Shown here: positions 19,621 to 31,929 of the stretch, in pieces
How positions within the stretch are numbered: position 1 is the first letter of the stretch
Layout of the letters: the number at the start of each line of letters is the position of its first letter
NCBI GenBank assembly: GCA_002205965.3
Contig: NADL03000058.1
Location: forward strand, 124,001 to 188,000
Reading direction: 5' to 3'
Source: Kappaphycus alvarezii
Lineage: Eukaryota > Rhodophyta > Florideophyceae > Gigartinales > Solieriaceae
DNA: 64,000 nucleotides
The notes under the pieces: model-generated
Database searches by the model: none
Seen by the model: only the letters and a program-made list of their open reading frames with translations
What the model was told of the DNA's origin: nothing
Program-made: the position numbers and the translations under genes

Positions 19621-21700
19621 GGCGGTGATTTACCTTTGATCTTTGATTTGACCTTCAGCCCTAGGAACGATTGCAAAGGCGCCTATGGCGTGCCGTAGAT
19701 AAGCGAATCGATTCGTCTGTCGGAGGTCCAATTTTTTTAAAAAGAACACTTGAAGCAGATATTCCAGCGAGCAGAGCCTTGCGCCCAGATTTATCTGCGG
19801 CGAACCCAGCTGCACTGCAAACAATACCTCGATAAAATTTGCTCTTCTTTTATGGTGAAGGCGTACAACGGACTCCAGCTCGATTTTCTCAGGGATTCAG
19901 CAACTGGGATAGAGCTTTCTCCTTCCCATTTATGACTAACGTTTGATTCGAAGTGCCGCTACTTGCTGCGCTTCTTTTTTGTTCGACAGGTCTACAAGTG
20001 AATGGTTAGTCCCAATGTTGAGAAGACCCTGAAGAAATTACGCATTTCCTCCCTATTGTTGGCTCGATTGCATCGCTGTTAGTTTTCTACAAACTGCGCA
20101 TGCACAGACTACTGCATGACTCCGCGTTGCGATAGGACGGAAGACCCCCGATGAGTAGCAAATGCAATGACGCAGGTTGTGAGCGAACAGGCAGCTCGGA
20201 GAAAAAAAAAGTGGAATACGTGAACAAGCCGGTTGGATGAGAGTGAAATGGGCGCGAGGGTTCAGTTGCAAGCACGGCAGATGAGCTGGAGTTGGTAGGG
20301 CGAGGTTGTATTGGCAAGCCGGGCGGAACTGGTTCAAAGCAGGGCGGGAATCCGCAGCACAGTTACCGGTTCAACAAAGCTTACGGCAAAAATATTAGTT
20401 CATGACTGGCTCACTGTTATCGCAAGTACGTGCTTCGGGGCCTCTTCGCAGACAGGGGGGCAGATGTGGCGTTGCGACAGTATGCTGCATGTGGCGTCAG
20501 GTAATCAGGTGAGTGTTCATGTTCATTCCCAGTTCTGCCATTACTTGTCTGCAGTCTTGTCATACCTGTGGATTGGTTGTTCATGTGCGGGACCGGTGCT
20601 CGGTATGGGCGGTGAGTGGCGGATCTCCTAGGCAGCCTTTTTGTTGCATGGAGCGTCACAGTGTAGCAGTTGAGCGGCGGACGCGGAGATAGTGGTTATA
20701 TGTGTAGAGCGGGAGCGGACACGATGATAGTGGGCCTGTAAGGCTCGTGAAGATGGTGTGAAATGCTAATTGGCGAAGATTTGTAGGGTTGAAGCGTGTG
20801 AGCCTGTTCCGTTTGGTTAGGACGAGTTTGTAAGAGCAATGGTTGGGGCTGTGTTTCCAAGAATCGTGCTGGCGAAGAGGGCATTGAAACAGTTCGGGTG
20901 CGCTTTGAAGGTTGTGAGGTTGTATACGGAGGCGAGCGGATCGGTCGTGGTTGTGTGCAGATGGCTTGACAACAAAGATGTGAGACAAGAGTGCCTGGCT
21001 GAGACAGGACTGGTGAATGTTGGCCCGCGAATGCGGGGGCCCTAGTGGTGAGGCTGGTCCAGATGGGGGGGGGTAATCTGTGTGTCTTTGGGTTTGAGGT
21101 AGGGTGGGAATGCGAGGGGAGGTTCTCGAAAAGTTACGATTGTTTGCGGATCAAAGATCGACAACTGGTTTTCGTGAAACATCGATCACGAGGATGGCTT
21201 GGAAATGAGGTTGGTTTGCAGATAATGAAGCAATTTGACCTTGAAGGCGAGCTGGGCATGGGCATTGTGGGGACATAGGTTTGGAAGGGTCTTGGTTGCT
21301 GCGGCGGGAAGGCTCTTCTGATCGTTGTGGGTTTCACACTGGGTTGTTGGGTGTACAAGGGTCGGGCTGTACGGGACTCCTGGGGGACTGCTCGGATAAT
21401 ATTGTACTCGACGTCAATCCTTCACACTATGATTGACTCAAGTAAAGTTCAGAAGCAGTTAAGATCTGAGTAATCAACAAAGCCTGTGGTAATGACAAAT
21501 CGCCACGTTTTGCCAGAGCCTTGTTTGAAGAAAGTGGTACGAAAGGATAGACTTTTGGTTGCAAACGTATCAAATGCAGTGTATTCGATAGTTTGTGGTG
21601 TATGGCGGGTCGAATTGGAATTATGTCCCGTTTAGACTACCCTGCGAAGGATATGGTCGATCTTGTAGACAAAAGTCGTAGACCAGTGCCTCAAGAGGAG
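19621..21700. other. No identified gene; G-rich plus strand
   Basis: The plus strand from about 20150 to 21360 is G-rich (minus strand C-rich), with several short open frames on both strands and no recognisable domain. A transcribed host gene with introns or a decayed repeat are both possible. I see no splice pattern I can defend. Confidence 0.35.
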
Positions 21701-21764
21701 TAACAACTTTTTTTTGAGTCATTTTTTTGCACACATCCGGTTGTCCGTTAGATGAGTTGCTTGC

Positions 21765-23310
21765 ATTTTGCTAGAGTCAAAACAAACTCCGCGCACCATG
21801 AACTCAACATTGGAAGCAAAGTTCTAGTCTATCGAGAGAAGAGAACCGGCGTAGACAGGACTCAATATTCAAATCATTGACGTCCACCTCAAAGATTTTT
21901 TACGTCCATGAGATCGCAGATCCAATTGTACTGAGTTTTTGAAAGCAAACCAGAAAGAAATAGAGGGAATCTTTGAAAGAAATACCTGGAAAAAGCGCTA
22001 GCGAGGATATACCAAAGAATGCAAATACCTTAATTGGAAGATTTGTTCTATCAATCAAAAATAAGATCACTGGCAAAGAGACATAAAAAACAACAGTTTT
22101 AATATAAGTTAATAGGTACGAAGAAAATAACTATCTCGTAAATGACACTACGACTATACATCAACGTTGGACCCGCCTTCTAGTTGCAATTGCTCCAATA
22201 CAAAATTTCAAGTTTTAGTCTCAAGATGTTAAACAGGCTTATTACAGTCAGCTCAAAGTTTGATGTGCAAATGTTATGGTAGACCAACCACAGACTTTGG
22301 ATAACGCGACAACCAGTTACTCGAGCTAAAACCTCTTTGCATATTACCCAATTCAGGAAACTGCTGGAATCCCACTATTAATTCACACTTGGAGAAGTAT
22401 ATTAGTATGATGCCAACTGATGGAGATATAAAACACTTCACAAAGCATGCAAAAGGTGAATTTCAGGAATTAACTGTAACAAAAGTGGGGGATTCTCTTT
22501 TGCTGTAAGATTGAATCCGTGAATCTATTCTATAAGACTCTTCATAAATATAAATCGACAGAGAAGTAGTTCGATGACACTGTATTTGCTGATTTCATAG
22601 TAAAAAGAATTGGGTACTGATATGTATTTCAGTCGGAAACAGTATGTTGAAAAATACTAATCCTTTCGGTGGACGTTTTTTATCTGAATTTACATCTTTA
22701 GAGCATAAATTGGACTTATTTACGACATACAAAGCATGAAATATGTTGTCCTTTGTATATATACATGCGCACAAGTGACTGAAACTAAGTGCTCAGTGGA
22801 GGTAATGAAGCACTTGAACAAAGTTGTAGATCATGTGAATAACATCTCTAGTTTTTCGCTTATATATAACAAATTGGACAAAAAATCCACAAGGTTGAAA
22901 AAATATTCTGGTTCTTCATTCGAACAAGATAACGACAATATTTTTCAACTTGTTATACTGTTTTGCTCATTTTGAAGACCGGTACTTGCCATACGCTAAG
23001 TTATTCTAATCATAAAAGCCGCAGAGTAACCGGATCTGTACTAGGCGCTGAAGTTTATGCTTTGGCTGATCCCTTCGATAATGGGTAGGGGATCAAGCAC
23101 GACCTTGAATCTTTGCTTGGAATCAAAGTTACAATCTCAGTGTTTACGGGCTTCAAGGGTCTATATGATGTTATCACAAAGTGCTTCCACACTTTGTAAA
23201 ATCGCGTGATTGCTGATTTTACAGTAGTTTTGGAATAGATGCTTATGCGAAAGAGGAATCCACCCATGTTGTATTTTTATAGACTGCGGACATCGCCGCG
23301 GACGAGTCGA
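21765..23310 (+). pseudogene. Ty1/copia pol (integrase tail, RT, RNase H)
   Basis: From 21765 frames read HFARVKTNSAHHELNIGSK and VLVYREKRTG, the integrase tail. About 22020 reads NTLIGRFVLSIKNKITGKET, and 22150-22240 QRWTRLLVAIAPIQNFKF and SQDVKQAY, RT fingers and palm. 22340-22400 has the KPLxxLxxSGxxW block and 22395-22430 HLEKYISMMPTDGD. 22740-23150 reads VTETKCSVEVMKHLNKVVDHV, KLDKKSTRLK, HKSRRVTGSVLGAEVYALAD and IKHDLESLLGIKVTISVF, the RNase H. In-frame TAA and TAG codons plus frameshifts make it dead. The order is complete for the second half of copia pol. Confidence 0.8.
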
Positions 23311-24900
23311 CGAATATAGTAGGATAAGAACCATTTATAATGGTTCCCAAGTTGCAACTTAGTGTGGTTGGAGACATACAAACCAAAGGGAACTATTCAA
23401 CCAAAGGGGTAAACAGTACCCAAGGAAGCAAGGGACTCAAAGCGTTTGATGGGCAAGCAGCTAATCATCTGTGTTTGAATGAATAGGATGGTGCCGATGG
23501 CTTGGAAACGCAAGGGGTTATTTTCGGGCCTATGTCTGCTTGCCTTCTTTACTTCATACTAAGTACTTTCTGTAATTGTAAAAATGGGGGTTAATTTACT
23601 GTGGTAGATATGTGGCTTTCTACTTTCTGTAATGAAACCAAAGAAATTTCTGTACGCTACTGTAATTGTGAGGAATAACGATTGTGGTGTACCGTATGGC
23701 ACATTATTGTACTGTACCACACGAAGGTCTGCTGTCCATTTGTAGTACTGTACAACACAGTATGTTTATATTACAGTAGGAACACATGAATCGTAAAGTG
23801 TGAAACGGAATACTATACTGTAATGTACAGTACGTGCAGTAGTACTGTGCAGTGCCAACGTATACTGCACTGTAAACAATTTTGCGGAACACAGCACTGT
23901 AGAGTCCAGAACAGTACAGTAGTATACCTGTACAGTAAGATGTGTACAATATACCTACTGTAGCTGTTTGCAAAAGTAATATTGTGGCTTGTAGTATTTT
24001 GGCATGCGATGGATTTTCGTAGAGTATGCCAATGTCTAGAAAAGTAATGATCTCATTATTTTTTATAGAACGTGACTGCTTTTTCATAGAGAGATATCTG
24101 TGCATGAAAATCATGTTGGAAGTGATTCCATGCTTTTGATGCCAAGGCATTCTATTGCCAGGCGGCATTCTGATATCAAGTATGATAGCGGTAGCATATA
24201 TCAAGCTTCGAAGCAGCCAAGCAATGGTAGATTCTACTGTATCACATACAGTCGACAAATTGGGCATGTTGGGCACTGTTTGATTCATACTTGTCAACTT
24301 TTGCTTTTTCGGCAAGTACGTGCAGTGCAGTATAATAATAACCATCAAGCGAATCGCGAGAGATGACTTTGTGTGCCTTGCTTGAGCTAATTTAGCAAAA
24401 GGTCATTCTGTGCATCAATCGGCGTTGAATCAGGTTTGATAATGTAATGGTTGCTGGCAAGGGCAAAAATTCTTTTGATAGTGATGCACTCACCCTTTTC
24501 CTGCCTACTTTGGGCCCACCAACATCAACGTGCAGTATTGTAGGCAGAGCTACAGTTACTCTACTGTCTACTGCACTGTTTACTGTACAGTACACTAAAC
24601 TGCTGTACAGTACAGTACAGTATTGCCTTGCACTGTATTTTTGACCAAAAAATTTGCGAATAATTTTCATTATTCAGAAAGAAAACAGCGATAAGGACCA
24701 AAGCTTTACTATCAGAGTACAGGACAGGACAGGACAGACAGGACTGTCGCGAAAAATATTAATTTTCCACATGAAACCAACATTAGATCTTGTCATAAAC
24801 CTACTGTAGCTTGTAATCACCGAGCCTCTGCAAGCTGCCTCTGCTCTAATTCCGTTCACCCTCTCCCCAATCCCCCAAAACCGCTTCAACGTCCGCGCTT
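23311..24900. other. No identified gene; CTGTA-type repeat clusters
   Basis: Dense TACTGTACAGTA-type words occur at 23700-23960 and 24540-24640, and a (CAGGA)n-like run at 24718-24740. Frames on both strands here are short and mostly composed of repeat-derived codons. I see no gene. Confidence 0.55.
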
Positions 24901-25426
24901 CTTTCCGTTGAAACGTTCCATCTTCCAAATCCAAGTGTTCCACTCACAGTCACCGCTTTCCCATCCCATCCTCTCAGACACCCCCCCCCCGTTACCGTCT
25001 CCGCCGTTTCAATCCTTCTTCAAGCCACTTCATTACACCGCCACATTCCGCACACACAAATCCCACCGAATTCGTCTCCCTTCTCCCCTGTCCGACCGCC
25101 ATCACGGTTCCACCAATTCCTGCTGTCAGCGTGCGCCTTGGGCTGCGCCGCTGCACTCCGCACAATGCTTCCCAACGATGATCCCCGCTATTCACCGTCT
25201 CATGTCCGTCGCTGATCTTGTTCGTCCCTACACACCCCAAACACTCCACCCGTCCGTCAAGATTCATCCGCCCCCGTTTACACTCCAACCCTCTTTGGGG
25301 TCCTGCCCGTCGAGCCCCGAGCAGCACCATCCGCCGCCGCATCATCGCCCTGAAACCCACTGTCATGAGCAACCGGCCGCGAACCACGTCACAAGTCAAG
25401 CCCGGTCGCCTCTGATCCGGCTTGGA

Positions 25427-25837
25427 ATGGCCCTGCTACTGGTAGAGACACATGACCTGTCCTTGGATTCCGACTTGAAAAAGTATGCAAAGCTCTTGAC
25501 TCCGTTTATATACAAGCTGTATTGTCTGGTGAATGACCAAAGTACCAACGATTTGTGCGAGTGGGCCAATGGGGGAAATGCGTTTATAGTGCACGAGCCA
25601 GTCACCTTTTCTACCAATGTGTTGCCCAGGTACTTCAAACATAACCAGTTCAGTTCTTTTGTTCGCCAGTTGAACAAGTATTCTTTCCACAACTCACACC
25701 CGGTGCCTGTATCTTTGGTCACACCCATTTCTAAAAGACCGACCGGATCTTATTACACATTGGTCCGCCACGCCCTCAAGAACGTGCTGCAGAGAAAGGT
25801 CGTCAAGTTACGGTGGGACGAGGAGGTGCCCCGTTAA
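25427..25837 (+). CDS. HSF-type DNA-binding domain (5' part of a heat-shock factor gene)
   Basis: HSF proteins bind nGAAn heat-shock elements in the nucleus as trimers. From the ATG at 25427 the domain runs from residue about 25 to 124: LTPFIYKLYCLVND (helix 1), NAFIVHEPVTFSTNVLPRYF, and the recognition-helix block FKHNQFSSFVRQLNKYSF at residues 70-87, which is very well conserved. The wing ends in YTLVRHALKNVLQRK. The frame opens much further upstream (to about 24908) but that part is Pro/His-rich and the true start is unsure. A stop at 25835 ends the frame early. Downstream frames continue with basic sequence and then a coiled coil (26217-26480), so the gene is split by a frame change near 25800 or by an intron. 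Confidence 0.8.
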   Translation: MALLLVETHDLSLDSDLKKYAKLLTPFIYKLYCLVNDQSTNDLCEWANGGNAFIVHEPVTFSTNVLPRYFKHNQFSSFVRQLNKYSFHNSHPVPVSLVTPISKRPTGSYYTLVRHALKNVLQRKVVKLRWDEEVPR

Positions 25838-26162
25838 GCAGTCTCCAAAGAGACACAGTTGCTCGCAAAGGGAATTTGAACGACCTGTAGTCCCACACAA
25901 TGGAGAGGCAGCTCAAGCGACACGTGAGGATCTCCGGGTGGACAAGGGGTTTGAACGCCCAGCACCTGTGACATACCGTACACCATCGAGGCGGGGAAAT
26001 TACGGTGCATCCTTGCAACCCATGCCATCGGCATCGAGTGCGATGACCGTGAGCCCTCTGGTGTACACGCAGAATGACCGTGAGTCGGGAAGGAACATAA
26101 CAGTGGTCATATCGACTCGGATCGAATGGTGCGTCTGGGAATGAGAATGGGATGAGTCGGGG

Positions 26163-26480
26163 TGATATTGAGGAAATGGTACGACAGATGCATTGCGGAC
26201 TTGTTCAGTGTGACCCGTGATTTGGAAATTGCAAAGCGAGCGGGATGAAGTTTTACACCGTTTGCGCGCTGTGGAACGGAGAAACGATGAACTGTTGCGC
26301 GAAATACACAACTGTTTTAGAAGAATGGAGGATATTGAGCGACGTCATGAGATTGCGCTAGGAAGGAAAAGACTACTTGAAGATCCTAATGACGCGAGTG
26401 TGGTGCATGGAAAGCGTTTGAGGGGGAACAGGAGTTTGGTAGGCGGCTTTGATGGGGTGTGTGTGTGGGGTGGGACGTGA
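26163..26480 (+). pseudogene. Coiled-coil (HR-A/B-like) part of the HSF gene
   Basis: From about 26217 the frame reads KLQSERDEVLHRLRAVERR, DELLREIHNCFRRMEDIERR and HEIALGRKRLLEDPND. The hydrophobic heptad spacing fits the HSF trimerisation region, and GRKRLL followed by KRLRGN are basic clusters that could be nuclear signals. A preceding frame (MSRGDIEEMVRQMHCGLVQ) stops at 26218, so another frame change separates it. Position and orientation place it in the same gene as the DNA-binding domain 400 bp upstream. Intron, real decay or sequence error cannot be told apart here. Confidence 0.55.
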
Positions 26481-26737
26481 AATGGTGTGAGTTGTCTAAC
26501 ATTGTAGTTTTGGTTTATCTAGGTTGGGTAGGAGTTGGGAGGTTGGTTTGGTAAAGCATGACAGGTTGCAGTGATAGTTGAGTGATGATTGGATGCGTTT
26601 TAGAAAAGTAGAGAGGTGGTGGAGAAAGATGATGGCAAGAGTGGGACATGGGCATGGAGAGAGATGGACTTGGGAAAATGGCGGTCATCAATCCAACGCA
26701 ATTTTGAGGCAGGCAGCTGACGTGTTGATACTGTGTT

Positions 26738-26762
26738 GAACTGTACTGTATAGTACAGTAGA
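26738..26762. repeat. CTGTA-type repeat
   Basis: A short run of ACTGTACTGTATAGTACAG-like sequence just before the non-LTR fragment. It belongs to the dispersed class also seen near 23.8, 27.8, 42.6, 43.5 and 59.9 kb. Confidence 0.7.
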
Positions 26763-26789
26763 AAGTGCCAGTATCAAATTGTAATGGTG

Positions 26790-27367
26790 GAAGAACCGCC
26801 ACGAAGCTGTGGCAAAAGTGCTCGGCAAAGACCAGTTCAAAGCCGCTGGAGCTGGCGTCCTCTATGAAGTCCCGATTTACTTCCCGGACTGGACGCCCGA
26901 CCTGCTGACATACTCGTCCACCCGACTACTCCAGAAAACCCTACGCCCCCTCTCCCGGTTGCGTATGACATCACAGTCTCCTCACCTTTCCAACAGTGCT
27001 TCCTATCCAAGGAGCCCGGGAAGCGCGCGCTGCTGCCAATGCGGCAGAACGACGGAAACTCAGGGACTTTGCGACCAAAATCGCCGCCATTCCTGGCCAT
27101 GGTTCACCGGGACGCCCGCTTCTCGGCTGGCAGTTTGTCCCGCTAGCCTTTGATTCCCTGGGATGCCCATCGGAGACCACATCCAAGGTGGTCGACGGGT
27201 ATGCAACCGCCATCGCGGCACGTATCGGAAGCTTTAAGGCGAAGGTATCCTCTCGGATTTATCAAAGCTCAGCTATGCCATTTGGTCCACGTGTGCAGCT
27301 TCAGCGATTGGTCGTAGCGCGCAACATGCAGAAGTTTGCCTCCCGCTCCAAAGCTAGGCAATTTTAG
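26790..27367 (+). pseudogene. Non-LTR C-terminal endonuclease-like domain fragment
   Basis: Frames read GVLYEVPIYFPDWTPDLL near 26870, VAYDITVSSPFQQCFLS near 26960 and, after a frame change, AREARAAANAAERRKL and GWQFVPLAFDSLGCPS near 27130-27180, ending SSRIYQSSAMPFGP and a stop at 27367. It is closest to the domain of the non-LTR copy at 4746-5615 (shared VSPF, PLAFDSLG and RIYQ). The first acidic residue of DIT, the ER/K helix and the downstream strand are all present. No RT precedes it, so it is a 5'-truncated copy. Confidence 0.75.
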
Positions 27368-27399
27368 TGGCCCTTTCCAAGTATTGAAGAAAATTAATG

Positions 27400-30345
27400 A
27401 GTAAAAATTACTATACAGTAGAAAAGTGCAATAGCTCATGAGATATGTACTGTATCGGTGTATTATACTGTAGTACGCTGTATTGTGTAGCTTGTGTGTA
27501 AGGGAGACGGGTAAAGCCCAAAGACAAGGTAGTGTATTCGACAGAGCATACACAACCAAACAAGAGCCGAGGATTTGTACTGTATCGTACAAAAGTGGTG
27601 GAGGACTGGTGCAAAGCAAGACGCACAGCGGCATTGAAAGTGCTGAATGTCACCATAATTGTTCATCAGCACTCGCCGTTTATTCAAACTTTGCTTGAAT
27701 GGCACACTACACTACAGTACTGTACTGTACTGTACCATTTCCAAACACTGTACTGTACTGGACTGTACATTAAACTGAATACCTACTGTACTGTACAGTA
27801 CAGTACAGTATATCGTATGCCCGTCAGGAGTCCAACATAAAGTAAACACTGTTCCGCCCGCCGCCCCACGTGGCAGTCCCTCGCCTCTCGCCTCCTATCT
27901 TGCATTACTTTTAATCCATTGCTTTCACCCCCCACACAAATGCGCCGTCTCGAGCAAACTGCTGCAATCCCTGCAAGCCGACACCGCAACTTTGTCTTCG
28001 AATTCCCTTTCCAAACTTTCAGCTAGAAGCGCTCTGCTATCTTGCACAAAATCCCTGTATTTGCCACAATCCGTTACAAAACTGTCCCAATCGTACCTAC
28101 CTTTCAAACAGCATCATTCTGACTGCCTCTGCACTCCTATCCCGTCCACACAACCCTTTCCCTCTTCTCCGCTGTCCGTCCGCCAACTGAATACAACATC
28201 TCCGACCTTCCAATTCTCTTTCTGTGCACTAGGCTTAAACATAACTTTTTCATCCGATAACCGATCTTGACAAACTTTTTAGCTTGTAGTGAGCCAAATC
28301 TGCACCAACAACTTTCTTTGCCTTATTTGAAGCCGCCCATTTCACTGGTCAAACATTTCGCCTGGTGTCGGACAACTTTCCGCCGTTGCAACACCAAAAG
28401 CTTGTATATGTCCAATTACATTAGAAAAAAAGAAAACTCCTCAAAAGGCCCACCCAGCCGACTAGCTACAGCAGATAACCACACAACAAAGCAATCTAAA
28501 CGCGAGAACAGATGCTCCTCTTGGGGAAAACATAAAGACTACCATTCTCAAAACTTCTCGAAGCAGAATTTTCTCCGCTCGATTTAGTCCCCCGAGTTCC
28601 ACTCGAAGCGCCCCTTGAAAAAACAAATCCACTTGCCACGTACCCGCGGCAGAGTCCACTCGGAATCCAAGTACACCTCGAAACCAAAAAATCCTACATT
28701 CCTACAACGGCTTTGAGCAAACGGCCCTACTGGATCACTAGTAGCACCCATATTATCCTCTACGCTAGATATCAACTGCATACTACCGGTTTGCGAGACA
28801 GGCAGCAAATGTAGCAATTACATATGTTGTCAATGCAGGAAAGGAGACAATCGGAATGCTGCAAGACCGAGGGAGGGATACGGGTACAAAATCAACCATT
28901 TGCATACAGTATCCGCTTCTGTACCACTCTACAAATACAGTACTGTACAGTACAGTACATGGTACATGTGGTGTACTCTAGTAGCTGCACGAGTGGCTAC
29001 CTCCTGGCTAGAAACGACAACGTCGGTTATGCAGCATCGCGTTTACTGTAGTTTTAACTCTTCGCAGTTGCCCAATTCCCTAGTAAACATTAATCACAAT
29101 TAATCAAAGTGTGCAGTTTTCCAAAGCTCCACTACACTACACATTCAACAGAGAGATTGACCTTGGGCTCCTGATTCAGTGTCGCCACTGCCCCAACTGC
29201 TTGCGAGTAATATCATTGCAATGGAGAGCAGTCATTCGTCGAGAAGCTTGCGTAGCCTTATCTGATAATAGTAGAACCCTAGGCTGTGCAGCAGTTGCAT
29301 AAATGACGATCAGCAATCCATGAGATAGAGTCACACATCAGACTTTGACCAGTTGAGATGAGCTATTCTATGAGAGAGAGACCTTATATTTCTTAGATTC
29401 CGGGGTGGGGTCACGCATAAGCCCCGCCTGGAGGTCAGGTGGTGGGGTAAGTGCGCAGTTTTTGGTGATTCAGCAAAACGCGGCATATTGTGTAACAAAC
29501 GCCGAGACACGTGTCCTGAGAGCTTCCCTCGACGATTAGATGTAAGTTGCTAAGATTATGAAGAGCCTAAAATCCGGTTGCTCCGCCTTGTCCGTGGATA
29601 TCGATGGCGATAGGTACAAGGTCAATACCTTCGGAACGACACGATATCGCGTAGTGTTCCTTTTTCCGCCTTTCGGCCCTGGTCAGTGCTGAGAGACCTC
29701 TATCTGCCTGGCTGCGGTATGGCGCGGAGTGAGGGCTGACAATATCACATCTAGTCCCTGGGCAGTGGGCAAGAACTATTCTTTGGTACCGTAAAATATG
29801 TAGCTCCTTTTCGTAATGATTTGCAAGAATTACATCTCAGTGGAGAAAAGGAGATAAACACTTGACGACCTGATTACCTGTACTTGTTATTGGTACTGTA
29901 GCAACAATTAGACTGTTGAACGTCTGCCAAAGTAAAGGTTAGAGCAACTTGTATGTAGCAAGACTTCAGTGGTCCGAGCACTGATCTTCTTGACCAAGCA
30001 GTTTCCTTCGAAAAGGGTAATACCAACGCAAACCACTTTGCCCAATAACTTCCATGTAAATCTGTAATGACTCGACTACAGATTCGTTTCTTATGATTCC
30101 GGGAGAAATAAAAAGTTCAAGATAGCTTTTTGAAGTTTAGATAAGGTCCATCATCTCGATAGGTTTTCAAAAGTTTTTATTCCTTAGACCTCGTTTGCAT
30201 ATCAGGCAAATTGGTTTGGTTTACTGCGAGTAATGGAACGGTTGGGAGTCCTCTGTATTTGTAATCAAACCATTGGCGGGACCTATATTGCAAGTGCTTG
30301 AGCGTGTGTACCAGCTAGAAAGTAGCTGGTAGACCGGTTGACAAG
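27400..30345. other. No identified gene; repeat-bearing intergenic region
   Basis: CTGTA-type runs lie at 27405-27480, 27700-27815 (longest, with both orientations joined head to head) and 28938-28962. A minus-strand frame (28107-27928) reads protein-like text (DSFVTDCGKYRDFVQDSR) but has no known family. The plus strand is C-rich at 27850-28350. Nothing else is recognised. Confidence 0.4.
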
Positions 30346-30349
30346 CAGG

Positions 30350-30520
30350 CTGCGTTAGAAGTGACCATCAACGCCGCGTGTCGTTGGAGGAGAATTGTCC
30401 TCACCCTGGAGTATTGGTCCAGGCTCGGTTGGCGACTGCTCGGGCTACCTCCGTGATGTGGCGGGACGCTTCGGGATGCCACCCCCCGAGTGTGGAGATA
30501 GGAACGGGCACGATCAGTAC
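30350..30520 (-). pseudogene. Non-LTR C-terminal module fragment
   Basis: The minus strand reads IVPVPISTLGGWHPEASRHI then TEVARAVANRAW, the conserved end of the non-LTR module. It is cut off directly at a CTGTA-type word (AGTACAGTACAG, 30516-30527). No upstream RT is present. Confidence 0.75.
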
Positions 30521-30527
30521 AGTACAG

Positions 30528-30545
30528 AAACCTTAATTAAGGTTT
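30528..30545. other. 18-bp perfect palindrome
   Basis: AAACCTTAATTAAGGTTT lies beside the truncated end of the module fragment and a short TACAG run. Confidence 0.9.
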
Positions 30546-31850
30546 GACACTGAAAGCAAATTCCTGAATTCGTAGGCCAGAAGATGACGTGGCCCTTTTT
30601 AATTTTCAGAGATTTTGTTCAAATGAGGTTAACTACGTTTGAGATGCGGATTGTTTCATTGAAGGGCCTTGTGTCCTTATTTGTTATTTGAAGATAGAGG
30701 GTATTTGACTGGAAGTTCTCTACGCAAAATCAGTGGATGTGCAGGTTTGACTCATACAGTGTACAGTACTGCTGATATATGTTTTACGCAAACTCTCGGG
30801 CCCTGGAGCAAGGCGACACCGCTTCAGTCTACATCCAGTAGCATTACATCGCAATCCTCTTCAAGATTTTAGTTCTTAACAATCAGATCTGCCCTGCCTT
30901 ACACTGTTTTCCTCCAACGCACCATCACAAGCCTCAAATTGCTTGTACGTACTGTATCAGTGTAACTGCATGAGAGTAATGGCGTCTTTCGTGGATGCAA
31001 ACTGATGAAAGTCTGAAGGATATACAACAGGTCGCTCCAGGATAAGACCACATCTTGCCTGCACTTGGGTATACAAAACCAAGATAAAACAGACACGAAC
31101 GGCATACGTATGACAAGAAATGCTGACTCGCTGCATAGCCTAGACCTTTTCATAATTCTGCTGAATTGACCGCCAGAGGATGCAAGGTTGGTTGCGTTGC
31201 AATGAATCACCATCCCCGCAATTCCAGGTAGGCCTGATTCCTTTCTCCGACCGGAGTTCTGGCTATTTTCATTCCTCTCAATAAAATCGAACCGTCCATT
31301 CTATGTTGAACCAAGTTCTCGAGTATAGGACTACTTGTCACGGAATATCGCTGGGAGAAGCCAAATATCCAAACGCACTTAATGTCGAATTGCCAGCTAT
31401 CCTGTTACCCTGTATCTGGTTCCGCTAGCAATATTGCCCTCTGCTGATGTGCGATCATTTCGGAGCAAGATTAATACCTCGCAACTTTTCATGTACTGAC
31501 CCACAATCCAATGCTTCCGCACCATGGCGACTGCTTACACAAGTTTACAAAAATGATAGTCAGGGCCACTTGGCTGCATTGCTACACAATTTTTTATGAT
31601 GGAATTGGAAAGGCTTGTCCGGAGAAACATGGGTGATGTGAATTGTTCATCCGACTTTCTGACCCATGTCCCCTAGAGAGATCAGCGTAGACTGCGGCTC
31701 AGACCACAAAGTTGCCTGCTGCAATCTTTAGATTCAATCTTCACCAGCTCCCCACTGCCATAGCCCACTGATGGCTCAATGTTGGATATAAAAATATTAA
31801 ATTGTCAACCTACCTTAGCAGACGGTTCTCAAGCAGTAAACGGATTCAAG
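30546..31850. other. No identified gene
   Basis: Only short frames occur. I recognise no domain, RNA or repeat. Confidence 0.4.
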
Positions 31851-31929
31851 CGGATACTCCCTATCAAGGTTCAAGGGGTAGCAGTCCTGCACATCGCCGC
31901 TGCAAGTACTCAAAGCTCGAATTATTCAT

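Noticed and set aside
25700..25800. A different reading frame for the HSF wing (FGHTHF...)
   Set aside because: The annotated frame ends in YTLVRHALKNVLQRK, which fits the last helix of HSF domains better. The other frame also contains a stop.
25835..25837. HSF stop codon as the true end of a normal gene
   Set aside because: Basic and coiled-coil sequence typical of HSF continues downstream in other frames, so an early end is not the simplest reading.
27532..27840. 102-codon plus-strand frame rich in YCTVLYH-like text
   Set aside because: The codons come from the CTGTA repeat and not from a gene.
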